The notes below the pieces were generated by a model. The model did no database searches and had not been told where the DNA came from. It worked only from the letters and a program-made list of their open reading frames with translations. A stretch of DNA of 64,000 bases, from the NCBI RefSeq assembly GCF_025698545.1, contig NC_068569.1:12524001-12588000 (forward strand), written 5' to 3'. Below, one piece after another: positions 1 to 11,612 of this stretch. This DNA comes from Gossypium raimondii. Lineage: Eukaryota; Streptophyta; Magnoliopsida; Malvales; Malvaceae. Every line of letters begins with the position of its first letter. The first letter of the stretch is position 1. Made by a program: the position numbers and the translations under genes.

Positions 1-1550
1 ACTGAGTCTTTCCCCAAATTTACATTAATAAAGACCTATAGTTCATCACGACTGAACCTGAAAAAGAATGTTTCTTTCTTTTTTTAAATATCGGACCAAT
101 TTTATCAGGAACAGGTAAGTGCTAGTAAATTAAATAGCTACTGCTTTTCTTTGGATTCCATAAATTTATTTATTTTCATATAAGGTATGAGGTCAAAGTA
201 CTCAAGTGCATCACTGTAAAGACATTAACGATCGTTGAAGACGACAAACTTCCCATTTTATATCTCTTCACCTTATGTCTTGTTGTCTAGATTTATAGAA
301 AATATTAGATATAAATAAGTTCCTGATAAGAGGGTTTTTTTTTTTTTTTTGTGAATCATATTTCGAATATATATGATTGAACACATGCATTGAATATTGA
401 GAAAAAAAAAGAAAATTGTAGATTGAATTTAGAATTTATTTTTCATGATTTACTTGTATTTGGCAAGTTAGGGCATATATCGGAAACCAAACTCCAGTCC
501 TATTTTTCTTACACGAAGGCAGATTTATGGATTACACTCTTAACCTACTAAACATTGGCATCATGTTGATCAGTTTGTTGTCATATTATAGCTTCAATAT
601 TATTATTGACTTGGCTACTCCATTTTTTTTTCCAGAAATTGGATGTTTAGGGAGTTACAAAAATCTTTAGGGTTGGCTTTCGCTGTGTCACTCGATCAAG
701 CTTTAGATCAACAGGTAGAATATTTCTTTCTTTCTTCATTAGCAATATTTATTTTTTATTTTATTTTTACAAATTAGAGGGAAACAGGTAGAATGTTTTA
801 ACCTGTCTATATTTAATATAGTAAAAACCCGCATTCTTTAAAAGCCAGAACCCATTAATTTGGAACTACTTTCATTTACAAAGGTGGATGATGGTTTTCA
901 CCCACCATCAATGTTTCTGACAGTTTAAAATGCTTAGCACTCGACAATAAGTGTGTGCAGTTAAACCTATCACCTAAAACAATTGGCCTCACACTACATG
1001 ACATTCATAGGATCCAACATGAGATGCAGCTCCAACCCTTCTTAAACAAATGTTTGAAATGCTAGCTTATTTCATTTCGGTTCTATATTGTGTTTTTCAT
1101 ATCTTTGTTAATAGGGTGTTCACCTTAAAAAATCTTCATACCATTTTGGAAAACATCGTGAACAGGGTCTCGTAAAAACTATCATATTAGATTCTTAGCA
1201 GTGCATTAATGTCGACAACATTGTCTTGATCATTTTCATTTATTTGAAGTTATTGCCCAAATAATGGCAAGGCAGGTTGGCAACCATGTAATGTAAGAAA
1301 TGGTCTTACAATTAGCACCAAATATATGCTTTTTAATTACTTATCACACCCAGTACTGTCTAAAAGGCTGGCAAGTAATCAAATCCAACACAATTCTACT
1401 TCAGCGCCATATGGGATGGGAATTCATAGTTGAGCTATCAATAATAATTTTCATTGGGGCCTAAAATGGTAGTATAAATTTTGTTTTCTTTCGGAAATAA
1501 GGGGAAGCTTTCATGGTAGTATCAACTGAACGTGAGCAACGGCAGAAGAC
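1..1550. other. AT-rich upstream intergenic region of the GARP gene
   Basis: I find no coding region or RNA gene here. The stretch is AT-rich with short homopolymer runs, for example a T-run near 336-350. A possible TATA element (GTATAAATTTT) lies at about 1471-1481, roughly 70-80 bases before the first ATG of the next gene. It would suit as its core promoter, but this is only a motif match. Confidence 0.5.
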
Positions 1551-3689
1551 ATGATGGAGATGCATGGAGAAGAAAAGAGGGTTAATAGAGAAGTATGTTC
1601 CCACAAGTGCACGAACTTTGACTTGAATGAAGAAGCTAGCTGCCAAGATAATGATTATGTTGGAAAGGAAGGTGAAGTTAGCGTTGAAGAGGAAGAGATT
1701 GAGAAGAGATCAACTGAAGAAGGGAGTAGTAGCAATAACAATGGAGGCGAGGGAGGTGGCATCAATGATAGAAGAAGAACAGTGAGGCAATACGTTAGGT
1801 CAAAGTTGCCTCGCCTTCGGTGGACTCCTGATCTTCATCTCTCCTTCGTGCATGCTGTCGAGAGGCTTGGTGGACAAGACAGTCAGTTCTTTCAAATATT
1901 GCATCCTTTCCTTTCTTTATTTCATCTTTGATATGAGAAATAAAAATGGAACTATAAATTCATTCTTTGTTGCAGGAGCAACTCCCAAGTTAGTTCTTCA
2001 ATTGATGAATGTGAAGGGACTTAGCATTGCCCATATAAAAAGCCATTTGCAGGTACCAAAAAAAAAACCTTTTTTTTTTTTTTCAACTTTTCAGTCCACC
2101 ATTAATTCTCATTTCTCTCTCTCTCTCTCTCTCTGCATATTCCTGTTTCAGATGTACAGAAGTAAGAAGCTTGATGAGAGTGGACAAGGTGAATTTTCAT
2201 CTTTTAATTAAACATGCATAAAAACAATATTACTAAACAAAGCTTGAAAACCAGTTGCTAAAACCAGTAATGTTTATCTATATTATCATTGGCACTACTT
2301 TTTTTTTATCACTTTAACTTTAAATTTTCAAATTTTAATTAAATTATTTTGTTTAGAAAAAAATAATTGAACTTTTAAATTTTTAATGTCATTGATTTGT
2401 AGCGGTATGACATAACTTTTTAAATTGGTTGAATTTTTAATTTTTTTATGAAATATACATAATTCTCGCACAATTAGCCACATTAATAACATTAAAAATT
2501 TAATGGTTTAATTAACTTTTCATTTAAAAAATTAACTAAATCTTAAATATTAAAAGTCAAAGTGATAAAAAATTTAAAACCAAAATGTCAAAATTAAATT
2601 TATTATTTTTCAAAAAAAAAAAGCTTTGAAATATTTATTTCATTTTACTCTATTTTTGCAGTATTACGAAAAAGTAATCGATCAATAAAAGGAAGGGATG
2701 AAATTCGGCGCATGTCGTTGCAGCGGGCAGCCGCCGTTTCCTCAAGTCCTCATCGACGTTTAAGAATGGAAAATGGTGGAATCGTCTTAGCCGCGGAATC
2801 TCTTGAAAATAACTTCACGCTAACTCGTTTCCGGTCTCCTCTCTACCAACGACCACTAGAATTCAAACCCGGCTTTCCAAGGTAACATTGAATGGATTCA
2901 TACTTTGTGAAAATTATTAATCTCAAACATTTGTATAATGATATAAATATTTTAAATATAACTACAAGATTCAAAAATAATAATATGATAGATGCGAATT
3001 TAAATTCGGTAATATGAAAGAGAAAAATTTAACATGTAATTCTCTTAACTTCTGCTTATATACCACTATGACATGCATGTGGTTTTTTATAGGCACCACT
3101 TAGAACCAAATTCCTTGATAAGCAAAGCTGGTGTAGAAAAAAATGGTTTCCCAAAGGCAGGTGGCTTGTTGAGCAATGAAGGGCAGTCAAACCAAATTCA
3201 TGGAATGGAAATTCGAATTGGAGGCATGAGACGAGGGTGGGTTCTTGAAGAGAAGAGGTGGCAAATGATCTGTAACAGATGGGAAATTGAAAGAGAAATG
3301 AGCAAACACACTTTCATTGGGGGACACTACTCAACTAGCTCAACTCAAGGAAGCAACACAAGTACTGTTGGCCAATTTGTTTCGGATAACCTCAGCAAAT
3401 TCACTAGTGAGTTTGACGCCCCCTTTTTGGTTGAGGTAATAACCATTTTTGGTTGGACATTTTTTCTTTTTAATAATTTAAAAACAAATTACAAATGCTG
3501 GCCTAGTATTTGAAATGTTTTCTTATAATTAATTTGTTTGAAATGCAGTTGAACCAAGATAAAGTGATGGACAGAGAATGGCTGCCTGATCTGCAGTTAA
3601 GACTAAGCCAAAGAATTGGAATTGAGGATAAGAAGAATACCCATTGTAAAGGCACCCACGACATCAACACCCGACTTTCACTTTCGTAG
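1551..3689 (+). CDS. GARP (G2-like) MYB-type transcription factor with EAR-like motifs
   Basis: Six exons assembled by hand: 1551-1881, 1976-2052, 2152-2188, 2662-2881, 3093-3435 and 3549-3689. All junctions are GT-AG and the frame is continuous, giving 382 residues. The GARP DNA-binding domain runs from about residue 84 to 143: it starts RSKLPRLRWTPDLH, continues across introns 1 and 2 (RATPKLVLQLM) and ends SHLQMYRSKK. It is an SHLQMYR-type single MYB-like repeat as in the At1g14600/At2g38300 group. An acidic N-terminus carries FDLNEEA at residues 23-29, and the C-terminus carries DLQLRLS (350-356) and TRLSLS. Both resemble EAR repression motifs, so a nuclear transcriptional repressor is inferred. 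The first ATG is followed directly by a second, and either could be used. The best guide to the model is that the GARP domain only becomes complete after splicing. Intron 3 holds a MITE-like inverted repeat. Confidence 0.9.
2112..2135. repeat. CT microsatellite at the exon 3 splice acceptor of the GARP gene
   Basis: A TC/CT dinucleotide run lies about 20 bases upstream of the exon 3 acceptor (AG at 2150-2151). It may serve as the polypyrimidine tract and is likely to vary in length between lines. Confidence 0.8.
2295..2585. mobile_element. MITE-like inverted repeat inside GARP intron 3
   Basis: The left arm contains TTTTTTATCACTTTAACTTT (about 2305-2324). The right arm contains AAAAGTCAAAGTGATAAAAA (about 2550-2569), its near reverse complement. 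Similar AT-rich sequence continues inwards from both arms. The size (about 0.3 kb) and position in a long AT-rich intron fit a decayed miniature inverted-repeat element. I could not identify a target-site duplication. Confidence 0.5.
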
Positions 3690-4575
3690 CTTTGATCAAG
3701 GCTTCTCCACCACAAACACAAAAAATAGGAAACTGACATCTTACTAAGTACCTGTCCTATAATTGTCTTCTCTTTTCTGGATAGAAAGTGTAATTGTTTT
3801 TCATTTTAACTATTTGTTGTCGAATCAGATAGAGACTCGACTTTAGGAAATAGGAAGCGTTTGTGATTGACAATTAGATGAGTGTGTGGGGCATATATTT
3901 TCACCAACGATATCATTCATGCATCGAGAGTCATGCTTATGCATGCATGTCGAAGCTAATCAATGATCAGCTCAGCAAGCCCAACAACTATACAAACTAG
4001 TGTTTCCAAGCTCAACAGGCCAATTAAATAAATGGCTGTTTTGTTCGTAACACCCAATGTGAGCGTATTGGACCTATGTCTCTTTTTCCATCGTCGGAGC
4101 AGTTGCATTAGATGTCGGAACAGAAAATTCACAAGGACATAACATCGAATCGGTTATATATTGGTATCAGAAATCGTAACTTTAGACAGGAACATCACAT
4201 GAATTAATTACTAGTGTGATCTGCTGTTGTGACAAAAGTTAAGCAGTTGCTGAAATGGCAGATCAAGAAAATAACATATTAATATATTTCAGCCTTTTCT
4301 AGTCAAATTTCTTATGCTATTCGAGATCAAATTGTGGACGTTACAAAGATTTGGATCGACTTTGATTTAACAGTTTCCTCAGCCTGCACTGATGGCTGAT
4401 GTAGGAAAACAGAAACGAACCACTTACAAACTTATACAATAACAAGGTCTAACAAATTGAAGTTAAAAAAAAGATCCTGGAGGAAAGATGAAAACGAAAA
4501 TGGTAGGCTGCTGCAAAATCTTAACCAGCTCTGACCATGTTGAGTGCAAGTATTTGAATGCAGCCCTCTTTATTT
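3690..4575. other. Tail-to-tail intergenic space between the GARP and DUF688 genes
   Basis: The 3' ends of two convergent genes face each other across 886 bases. The stretch presumably holds both 3' UTRs and polyadenylation signals. No ORF or RNA gene is convincing. Confidence 0.5.
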
Positions 4576-6681
4576 TTAGGTTTTGGATTGCTCAGAAAGG
4601 TGAGTTACTAGTTCCTATAAAGGACAATGAGTGTTAGTGTTTACGAAATGAAACTCATATTTCTGAAGACAATAATATCCTTGTTAAAGAATGGTGATAT
4701 TACCTCAGAATAGCGGAAATGATCATGATGCAAGTAAGAAGTTTTGACAATTGTTTCCCACTTGGTATCAGTTGCAGGTATCTTAGGTTCCTGTTTTTTG
4801 GGATAATTAAAACCAGTGCCATTGTAAGACTTTGAAAATGAATTTCTTGATGCAACTGCAGGCAGTGCACGCGAAAGCCAGGACTCCGATGGTGCTTTCG
4901 GTAGAGGAACAGGAAGAGGAGTGTAATCAGCAGAACCACCCTTAGCTTCTCCTTGATCAGCTTGACCTTTGAGATTTGATTTGTCGGAGAAAGAAGAGCG
5001 GCTGGAATTCACTGGCCCTGTGATTTCATTTTCTGATGCGCCCTTTATGTCCAAAAGGTTGGGGCCTTTTATGTCTTGAAGACAAGATTCTACACTAGCG
5101 GCTTCTTCCAGCATTCTATTCATTACTATGGTATCAGAATGTTTTCCCGTAGAGTCCACTGGGGTTTTAGTATTTGAGGAATTGGAAATTGAACTACCAA
5201 TTTTTACAGTATCTACATAGAGACACAGTGTTTTCTCATCTGCAGGGCTCAATGAATATGACCCTTGTTTGCTGCTCTGATAGGGTACTAATTCCTGGGA
5301 GTAGTTATTGCTACCTGTATACTTAACCAACATATTTGCTTTGAATTTCTCAGCGTCTTTGGGCAAACCAAGAAAGCCCCCTCCACTAAAGGGAGATTGA
5401 GGTCTCTCTCTACGATAGGAAGGAATACGAGCACTACCTGGAAGCCTCTTGTGGGGTAACCAAGTTACCATTTGCAGGTCATTTGAGCTGCTACATTGAT
5501 CCCATCTAGATAACAGCTTTTTCCCAATCTCAAGGAACCTATGGGATTGAACTCCGGCATCTGATTTGTTCTCTGGGAACCTGGAGGATTGAACTCTACC
5601 ATCCGATTTGTTGTTACAAGCAACAGCCCAATCATGCTGTTCAAATAAAAAAATCGTAAATGTATGGCAATGAATTATAATCTTTAACATTTAAAGCAGA
5701 GGAGTGATATGAAGGAAAATGGAAAGTCTCCATACTAACCTTGTCAACAATTTGGCTCTGAGACTTGATGAAGGTAGTTTTTCCTGGTTTTGCAACCTCA
5801 CAAGTAGAAGCCAACGAGGAGCGAGTCCTAACTTTTAATCCAGCCACAGGATTTAAGAGGCACATAAAGTTCATAAAGCATAACCTAGCTAACAATCCAC
5901 CAGCTGCTCTTGATAAATTACGGAAATCCTTGTACATATTGTAGTCGTCTTCTTTTGTCTCTTCATGTGGCTCATGATTATAATGTGGAATGGTAGCTAA
6001 CTCATATCTATTAACAGGTTTCCTGCCCCCAACAGCCACTTCCCTTACCTCTCTACGTTGTTCAGGTGCCGTACATTGCTTCCTTGAAGATCGAGGTGTC
6101 TTCAGAATCATTGCCTTGGCAGCAGATAAAAAGTGACTCATCTGTTGGGGATCTGTAGAGAATGTTCCTGACGGTTTTGCAACTGATCCACTTACACTAC
6201 AATTCATTGAGAATGAATCTGTTGGGGACAACGTATCAAGTGCATCCAAATAAACATCATCTTCTTTCTCCAACCCTGAGATTTTCTCATTTAAACAGTT
6301 TGATTTAGTCACATTATCATTCATAGAATATTGGGGGCTCAGCACATACTGATTTTCAAACTCACTCTCCACAGGATACTTTATGAGATCCAAAACCCTC
6401 CCTGGCGGAAGTCTGGGAGTGCCCAAAGCTTCCTTATTAGGCTGAAACTCGTGCTGGATGCCACCTTTTGCTTTCCCAGGGAACTGCTCCCATACAAAAG
6501 GAACTGCAACCGCTTCTGTTACCTGATACCAACTCACTTCCGAGGGGAGAGTATGTGCCCTTGTGGAAGGAGAATTCTCAACTATCTTTTGCTTATCTCT
6601 AGCTGAAAAAGCAAATGTTGAAGAAAGGCGCCTCACTGATAAAAGTGGTGCATTGAAATTTAACTTGCATTCCTCCATCAC
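4576..6681 (-). CDS. DUF688 family protein of unknown function
   Basis: Three exons on the minus strand: 6681-5740, 5636-4704 and 4614-4576. They join in phase 0 at each junction with GT-AG borders and give 637 residues. The family hallmark, a PFxWExxPG-type motif, is present as AVPFVWEQFPGKAK (PFVWEQFPGK at residues 61-70), and a leucine/proline stretch TPRLPPGR follows. A low-complexity Ser-rich middle leads to the conserved tail WETIVKTSYLHHDHFRYSE, which continues across the last intron as ELVTHLSEQSK. That tail justifies the 13-codon last exon. I see no signal peptide, membrane segment or catalytic motif. DUF688 proteins are plant-specific and their biochemical role is not known to me. 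Two ATGs open the frame (6681 and 6678) and either could be used. Convergent with the GARP gene. Confidence 0.88.
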
Positions 6682-9004
6682 ACTTTGTAATATTCAAAAA
6701 CTTCAGCAGCTTAATTTCCTCCTAGGTTATGATTCACCAATTTAAAACATTCTCTATGCTAACACCACAACCCAGAATTGAATTTTCTTTTCAAGATTAT
6801 TATACCAAAAAAAGAAAAAGAAAAGATGGAAATCACTAACGACAAATGAAACAAGAATCTTTAACTGTGGCTATCAACCTGTAATCAACATTAACATTGC
6901 TTGAAGCAAGCAGTTCTTTTACAGAAAAAAGAACATTATATGATGCAAAAAGAAAAAGAAGATATGGGTAGTAAATAGTAAGGGAGTGATGGGCGAGTTC
7001 TTTGAGGTTTTGAGCTTGGGGGTGTCCTAAAATGATGACAAGTGTTCATGGAACGAGTAAGGATAAAGAAAAGTGAAGAAGGGAGAGAGATGTTGGACAC
7101 TACTGCGCTTTTTTCTTTTTCTTTTTTGGTCTTTGGGGGGGTGCAATCTTGAGATTTGCTTTCTATGTATATTGCCTTTGAGATACAGAGTCGAGTCATT
7201 GAGTGCAGATTGTACTTAAAGAGATTGACGGGGATAAACTGTTCTGTTAAAAGAGCTTTGGCTCTAATAACTACAGTCTTTCCACTTTAAATCCATGTCG
7301 CGTTTGAAACCATGCGCCTTACTTTTTTAAAAAAAGAAAATTAGAATTAGAAAAATTTTGTAAATGTTAAAAATTAAATTTATTAAATTTTAAAATTCAA
7401 ATTAAAATGATAAATTTTATAATTAAAATATATAAATATTTAGAATTTATGATTATACCAATAAACAAATCTACCAATTTCTCTCACTCAAAGAGTGAAT
7501 AAAATATTTAATAATTAAATAGAGAAAATTAATAATTGAATTACTAAAATAAAATGAAAAACGGTTTTATAACTTACTTTTTATAATTACAATCCAAAAA
7601 TACTCAAATTTAAATAAAAATAAATCTAAATTTAGACTAAAAACTCTTACTAAGCTCCAACATGAAATCTTAACATTCACAAAATCTCTACCAAGTATTT
7701 AACGGCAGCAGAGTAAACCCATTTTGTATGGTTAAGAATCTGGCAACTCAACTTCTTTTTCTTCCTTGGCGTAAAGATCTATCAAGCCCGAGCCCCGGCT
7801 AAGCTCTTTGCCTTGCCTTGGAATTACTCGGATAATGCATTTTAAAAAATGGCAATATTTATTTTAAGAGATAAATCTTAAATTTATAAATAAATTTTGA
7901 TTTAATGTGTAATTTAATTTATGAATTTTAATTTGATGTAGTTATACAAACGAAATTTTGATTTTGAGTGTGGTTTAAATGTATATATAAAACTTTAATT
8001 TTAATTCAATCATATATATTTAAAAAATAAATACATCAAATTATTTTTAATATATAAACTTAAAATGATGCTACGTTAGTAAAATTTCATATATATAAAA
8101 TATATAAAATTAAAATTTATATAATTATATATTAAACCAAAAATTATATATATTCTTGAGATTTATTCTTGTGTTAATGGTAATAACTTTTAAAAGATAT
8201 TTACCTCCGCTAATTTCCTGAATCAGCGGCTCTAAAACATGTGCTGCTCATATTTAACACATTATTATCTTCTCCACTAGATCAGTCTCTTAAGATCTGG
8301 TATCTTGACAGAATCCAAATGCCACAATATAGGAATAGGAGAGACAAATCCAGATTCCATGGGCCCCGAATCAAGTATTGAGAGAAATTGTCAGCCAAAT
8401 TTTTTGCTTCTCCTCTCTCTTCTCACACATGGTGATAATGATGGCGCATTTTCAACTTTCTGTGTTTGTATTATTTCCATTTATATTAAATAGCAAGACC
8501 CAACACCAACACCCACTACACAATGAGGGGTCATTTTAGTCCCTCAAGTGCACTTTTAGCCTAGTCTCACAAGCCCCAATGCTTTACCTGTCTCTGGGCT
8601 TGTCTGAATCTGGGCCTCTACAATGTCTTCAACTATTTCCAAGCAAATGAAGATGGATTGAGTTGCAAGTTCATTATGCAACTTTTCACTACAAAGACAA
8701 TTTGAGCAATAGAAATCGGAATTTTTTGCTGCCATAAATATCGTCTACTAATCAATAGAGAGAGAAGAATGTTATTTATATTTATAGCATAAAAAGTGAA
8801 GTAGTAATACTTCGTTGACAAACAATATCGGCCCATAAAAAAAAACCTATTGAAGGTTGGAATCATGAGAACAACTTATTTTTACTACTCCATCTCTTCT
8901 AATTTAAAATTTTAACAAAAAAAAATTTCAAAACATTCTTTTAATCTAATCCTAAATTACTTAAGAGGATATTACTCGCTAATACCCAACCCCCGAGTCT
9001 ACAA
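6682..9004. other. Upstream region of the DUF688 gene and AT-rich intergenic sequence
   Basis: The first few hundred bases (about 6682-7260) probably contain the 5' UTR and promoter of the minus-strand DUF688 gene. From 7320 to 8160 the sequence is AT-rich with short inverted motifs, such as AAGAGATAAATCTTAAATTT near 7866 facing GAGATTTATTCTTG near 8158. This fits a decayed MITE of about 0.3 kb, but the boundaries are unclear. No supported gene. Confidence 0.4.
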
Positions 9005-9514
9005 TTACAAGTGAAACTTGGCCATTTTTTCTGTGATCCTAGCTAAAGACCTTAAGTTACACCCAATTATCATATTGGCAAAACAGCAGGTATCCTCCTT
9101 GCTATTCCCCGCGGGAACGTCCACCACGTACGACTCAACCACCTCTGTTTTCCCCCCATTCATTCCTTCTTCGCTAATTTCATGGAGCGTAGTAGTAGAG
9201 CGGTAATTAACAAGCCTGTGATCACCTCCGATGATGCTAATCATCATAACATGACACTCATCATCAAGTTCATCCAGCCTCTCCGTGCTGGTGGCAGCCG
9301 GCAACCCTGACACCACCATCACTTCACGCACGCTCCCGATGCCGCCGTTGCCTGACCTCAACTTACAACTCTTCACGAATAGCTTGTATGCTTGGGGGTT
9401 GTCGAAGCGCCGGATTATGGACCATACTAGAGGAAGTGGGGCATCGATGGTTTGAACTAGGCTTGAACCGCACTGGTTGGATGATAGCTGAGAGGTGTGA
9501 TACTGGTTTTTCAT
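9005..9514 (-). CDS. PYR/PYL/RCAR abscisic-acid receptor, PYL11/PYL12-like
   Basis: A single exon of 169 residues. The START-like fold is recognisable from residue 18 on ([20 protein letters not shown]). Functional landmarks are all present: the lysine that pairs with the ABA carboxylate (K48 in LFVKSC), the gate loop SGLPA (69-73), E78 in [11 protein letters not shown], the latch GGDHRL (96-101), and the C-terminal helix ending MAKFHL. The text around [13 protein letters not shown] and [19 protein letters not shown] is closest, from memory, to Arabidopsis PYL11/PYL12. On binding ABA these soluble receptors inhibit clade A PP2Cs and so release SnRK2 kinases; members of this clade tend to be monomeric. 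The frame stays open for 52 codons upstream to 9670, but the ATG at 9514 (MKNQYHTSQ) fits family length, and a TATA-like element lies inside that extension. No sign of damage. Confidence 0.93.
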   Translation of the reverse strand: MKNQYHTSQLSSNQCGSSLVQTIDAPLPLVWSIIRRFDNPQAYKLFVKSCKLRSGNGGIGSVREVMVVSGLPAATSTERLDELDDECHVMMISIIGGDHRLVNYRSTTTLHEISEEGMNGGKTEVVESYVVDVPAGNSKEDTCCFANMIIGCNLRSLARITEKMAKFHL

Positions 9515-9587
9515 TGCTTCTGTTTTGGGATGGCGTTGAAGCTCTTTGCTTGGTCGATTATATGGTATTTGAATCACCGTATACATA

Positions 9588-9598
9588 CATATATAGAG
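9588..9598 (-). promoter_or_regulatory. Probable TATA box of the PYL gene
   Basis: On the minus strand the sequence reads CTCTATATATG, about 75-85 bases upstream of the chosen ATG at 9514. Its position supports transcription starting after the upstream part of the open frame, and so supports the shorter protein. Confidence 0.5.
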
Positions 9599-9670
9599 CG
9601 GTAAATGATTTGTATATTGAGGGAAATCTGGAGGGTGAGGTGATATCGTAGTTTGGAATATCCATGGCAT

Positions 9671-10349
9671 TTATCGGTTTATGTCGGTTACCTTTTGTCT
9701 GAGCGTTAATTGTCTCCCTGCATTGTTTCATCTTCTTTCTCGAGTGTCAGACCAATCATCATCACCCATGCTATAAGCCACATCATAAACTTTATTTCAG
9801 AACCAAAGATAAAGTTTTAACACTATAAAAACAGACAATCAAAATAAATTTTAAATTATGGATATATAGTTATTGATGTGAGGAGGATGACGCCCTGTTT
9901 TCTTTGTTTTTTAAGTTAGTTGGGAAATTGAAGGCGGTTAATTAATGGCGAAGGCAACACATTCGCTGTATCATTGAATTTGTCCTTTTCTAGTTTTAGC
10001 GCTCGCAACTCGTTAGCCATGTGTTTTACGACATTTTACCTCCCCTTCATGCTTCATTTTTCAAGTTACAGATTAGAATTTTTTCTCAATTGAAATTTTA
10101 TATGTTAAATTTATATTACAAAATTATTGTCAAATTAGCACAACCTAAAGTATTGAATACAATTATTTTTTATAAAAATAAATATTATTTTTTTAAATTA
10201 TTTATTTCTTATGTTTAATCTTATTTATATGATATTTTATGTTATTTTAGATAAATTTTAAAATATGGTAATTTTAAATATTCATTTTTTAGAAAACAAA
10301 ATTTTATTTCTTTTTTTAATGAAATAAAATGAACTTAATATTTGTAAGA
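9671..10349. other. Intergenic sequence upstream of the PYL gene
   Basis: Presumed PYL promoter, grading into AT-rich sequence. I see no other gene or clear repeat boundary. Confidence 0.4.
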
Positions 10350-11155
10350 GTGAATTCCACTAGACATCTCTAAAATGTGACTTTCATTTTAAATTGGTCC
10401 CTAAACTTTAAAACGTTTTAGTTACATCTCTAAACTATCAATGTTATATCAATCAAGTTCTTTTTAGGGGCGAAGCCAAAAATTCTTTTAGGAGGCTGAA
10501 ATTAAATTATAATTTTTACGATAATAAAAATGTAATTTCATCATTTTAATAGGCTATATCTTTATAATTTTTAAAGGATTAAATCAAATTTTTTATCATT
10601 TATAGGGGGCAAAGTGTAATTTTATCTTTACTAATATAAAATTTTAAAAATTTTAAAGGGGCCTAAATGTAAAATTTTCCATTTAGGGGGGGTCGGGACC
10701 CTGCCAGCCCCCCTTGGTTCTTCTGTTATCAAAATCGTTAATTTAACTATTAAATAACACATCGAATCTTATGTAACATAATTTAAAATAATTTAAAAAA
10801 AAAATAAAATGTTACTACAAACTTTTAAAAGTTGAAACTAAAAATAAAGTAAATTAAAAAAAAATAGAGAATGAACAATAACACCTTTTGTAAAAACTTT
10901 GATAATGATATAACGTCAAAACCAAGCTATTTACAACATCCATTTTTGCATTGTTCACTTTAAAAAAAAATTTTCATTCTAAACTATGCCACCTGAGATT
11001 TGACATATCAAAATAGTTAAATTAACTATTTTAGTAATAAAAGAATCTTATTGATACAACTTTGAGTTTAGGGATGTACTTAAAATGTTTTAATATTTGG
11101 AGACCAATTTAGAATGAAGGTTATAATTTGAGGATGTATGGTGTAATTAACTCTA
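10350..11155. mobile_element. MITE with about 100-bp terminal inverted repeats, carrying a nested insertion
   Basis: The left arm (about 10350-10455) contains TTTAAATTGGTCCCTAAACT. The reverse complement of the right arm (about 11030-11155) contains TCTAAATTGGTCTCCAAATA. The outer tips also match (GAGTGAATTCCACTAGACATC against GAGTTAATTACACCATACATC) and the similarity runs for about 100 bases. The interior is AT-rich and non-coding. A second element is inserted in the left part (10466-10716). A truncated relative lies at about 32960-33325. Confidence 0.7.
10463..10722. mobile_element. Small nested element with GGGGCGAAGCC / GCCAGCCCCCC ends
   Basis: It begins near 10466 with AGGGGCGAAGCCAAAAATTC and ends near 10716 with CTGCCAGCCCCCCTTG. 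GTTCTT occurs just outside both ends (10457-10462 and 10717-10722) and looks like the target-site duplication. The ends resemble a short non-autonomous repeat I know as common in cotton intergenic DNA. It has no coding capacity and splits the arm of the surrounding MITE. Confidence 0.6.
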
Positions 11156-11159
11156 TTTT

Positions 11160-11612
11160 CGTCTCTCAGTGTCAATGATGGGGCAACAAAGTGCTTTGCC
11201 ACTACCATACCCCAGCTTGATAGTTTCCCCCTCCTATCTAGGGTTGAGTCATGGGATTTAACGACAAACTTAAAAAGTCATCTACAAATACTTTACGCCC
11301 AATCATTCTGATTAACACTTGCATACTCTGCATTACCGCGACTATTGGCACAAAGTTAGTTGATGCTTATTCCCCAAATATCGTCATTGCTTCTTCTCCA
11401 AGAAAAGTTCATGACTTGTAAGCCTTCTACCTACACGCGAGATTGCTCCATCAAGCTTTCACCCATTGCAAAAAATTCCCCACTACTACCTCCCATAATA
11501 GTCTGGGCCATGTCTCAGTCTCAGTGTGGTTAGTCATCCTCTCGGACCAGTTACCGATCATCACCTTGATAAGTTATTGCCTCACCAAATAGCTATTAAT
11601 CTAGTCATCTTA
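11160..11612 (-). pseudogene. rrn16: Nuclear insertion of plastid 16S rRNA (NUPT), decayed
   Basis: Read on the minus strand, this stretch follows the 5' half of plastid/bacterial 16S rRNA in order. Landmarks include GAGATGACTAACC near 11535, the TGAGACATGGCCCAGACTAT region, AGTAGTGGGGAATTTTTTGC, and GGGGAATAAGCATCAACTAA. Further on come ATGATTGGGCGTAAAG, the AAGCTGGGGTATGG region, and a final CATTGACACTGAGAGAC. Compared with the functional gene as I remember it, differences are mostly G-to-A and C-to-T, the pattern expected from deamination of methylated cytosine in silent nuclear DNA. It cannot be a working rRNA gene: it is a fragment of about 450 bases with many changes in conserved loops. 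It directly abuts the right end of the MITE at 10350-11155. Confidence 0.85.

Noticed and set aside
8305-8493. 62-codon plus-strand ORF between the DUF688 and PYL genes
   Set aside because: No recognisable domain, codon pattern or promoter; length is expected by chance.
9018-9651. Plus-strand ORFs overlapping the PYL gene
   Set aside because: They are antisense shadows of a clear PYL coding region on the minus strand.
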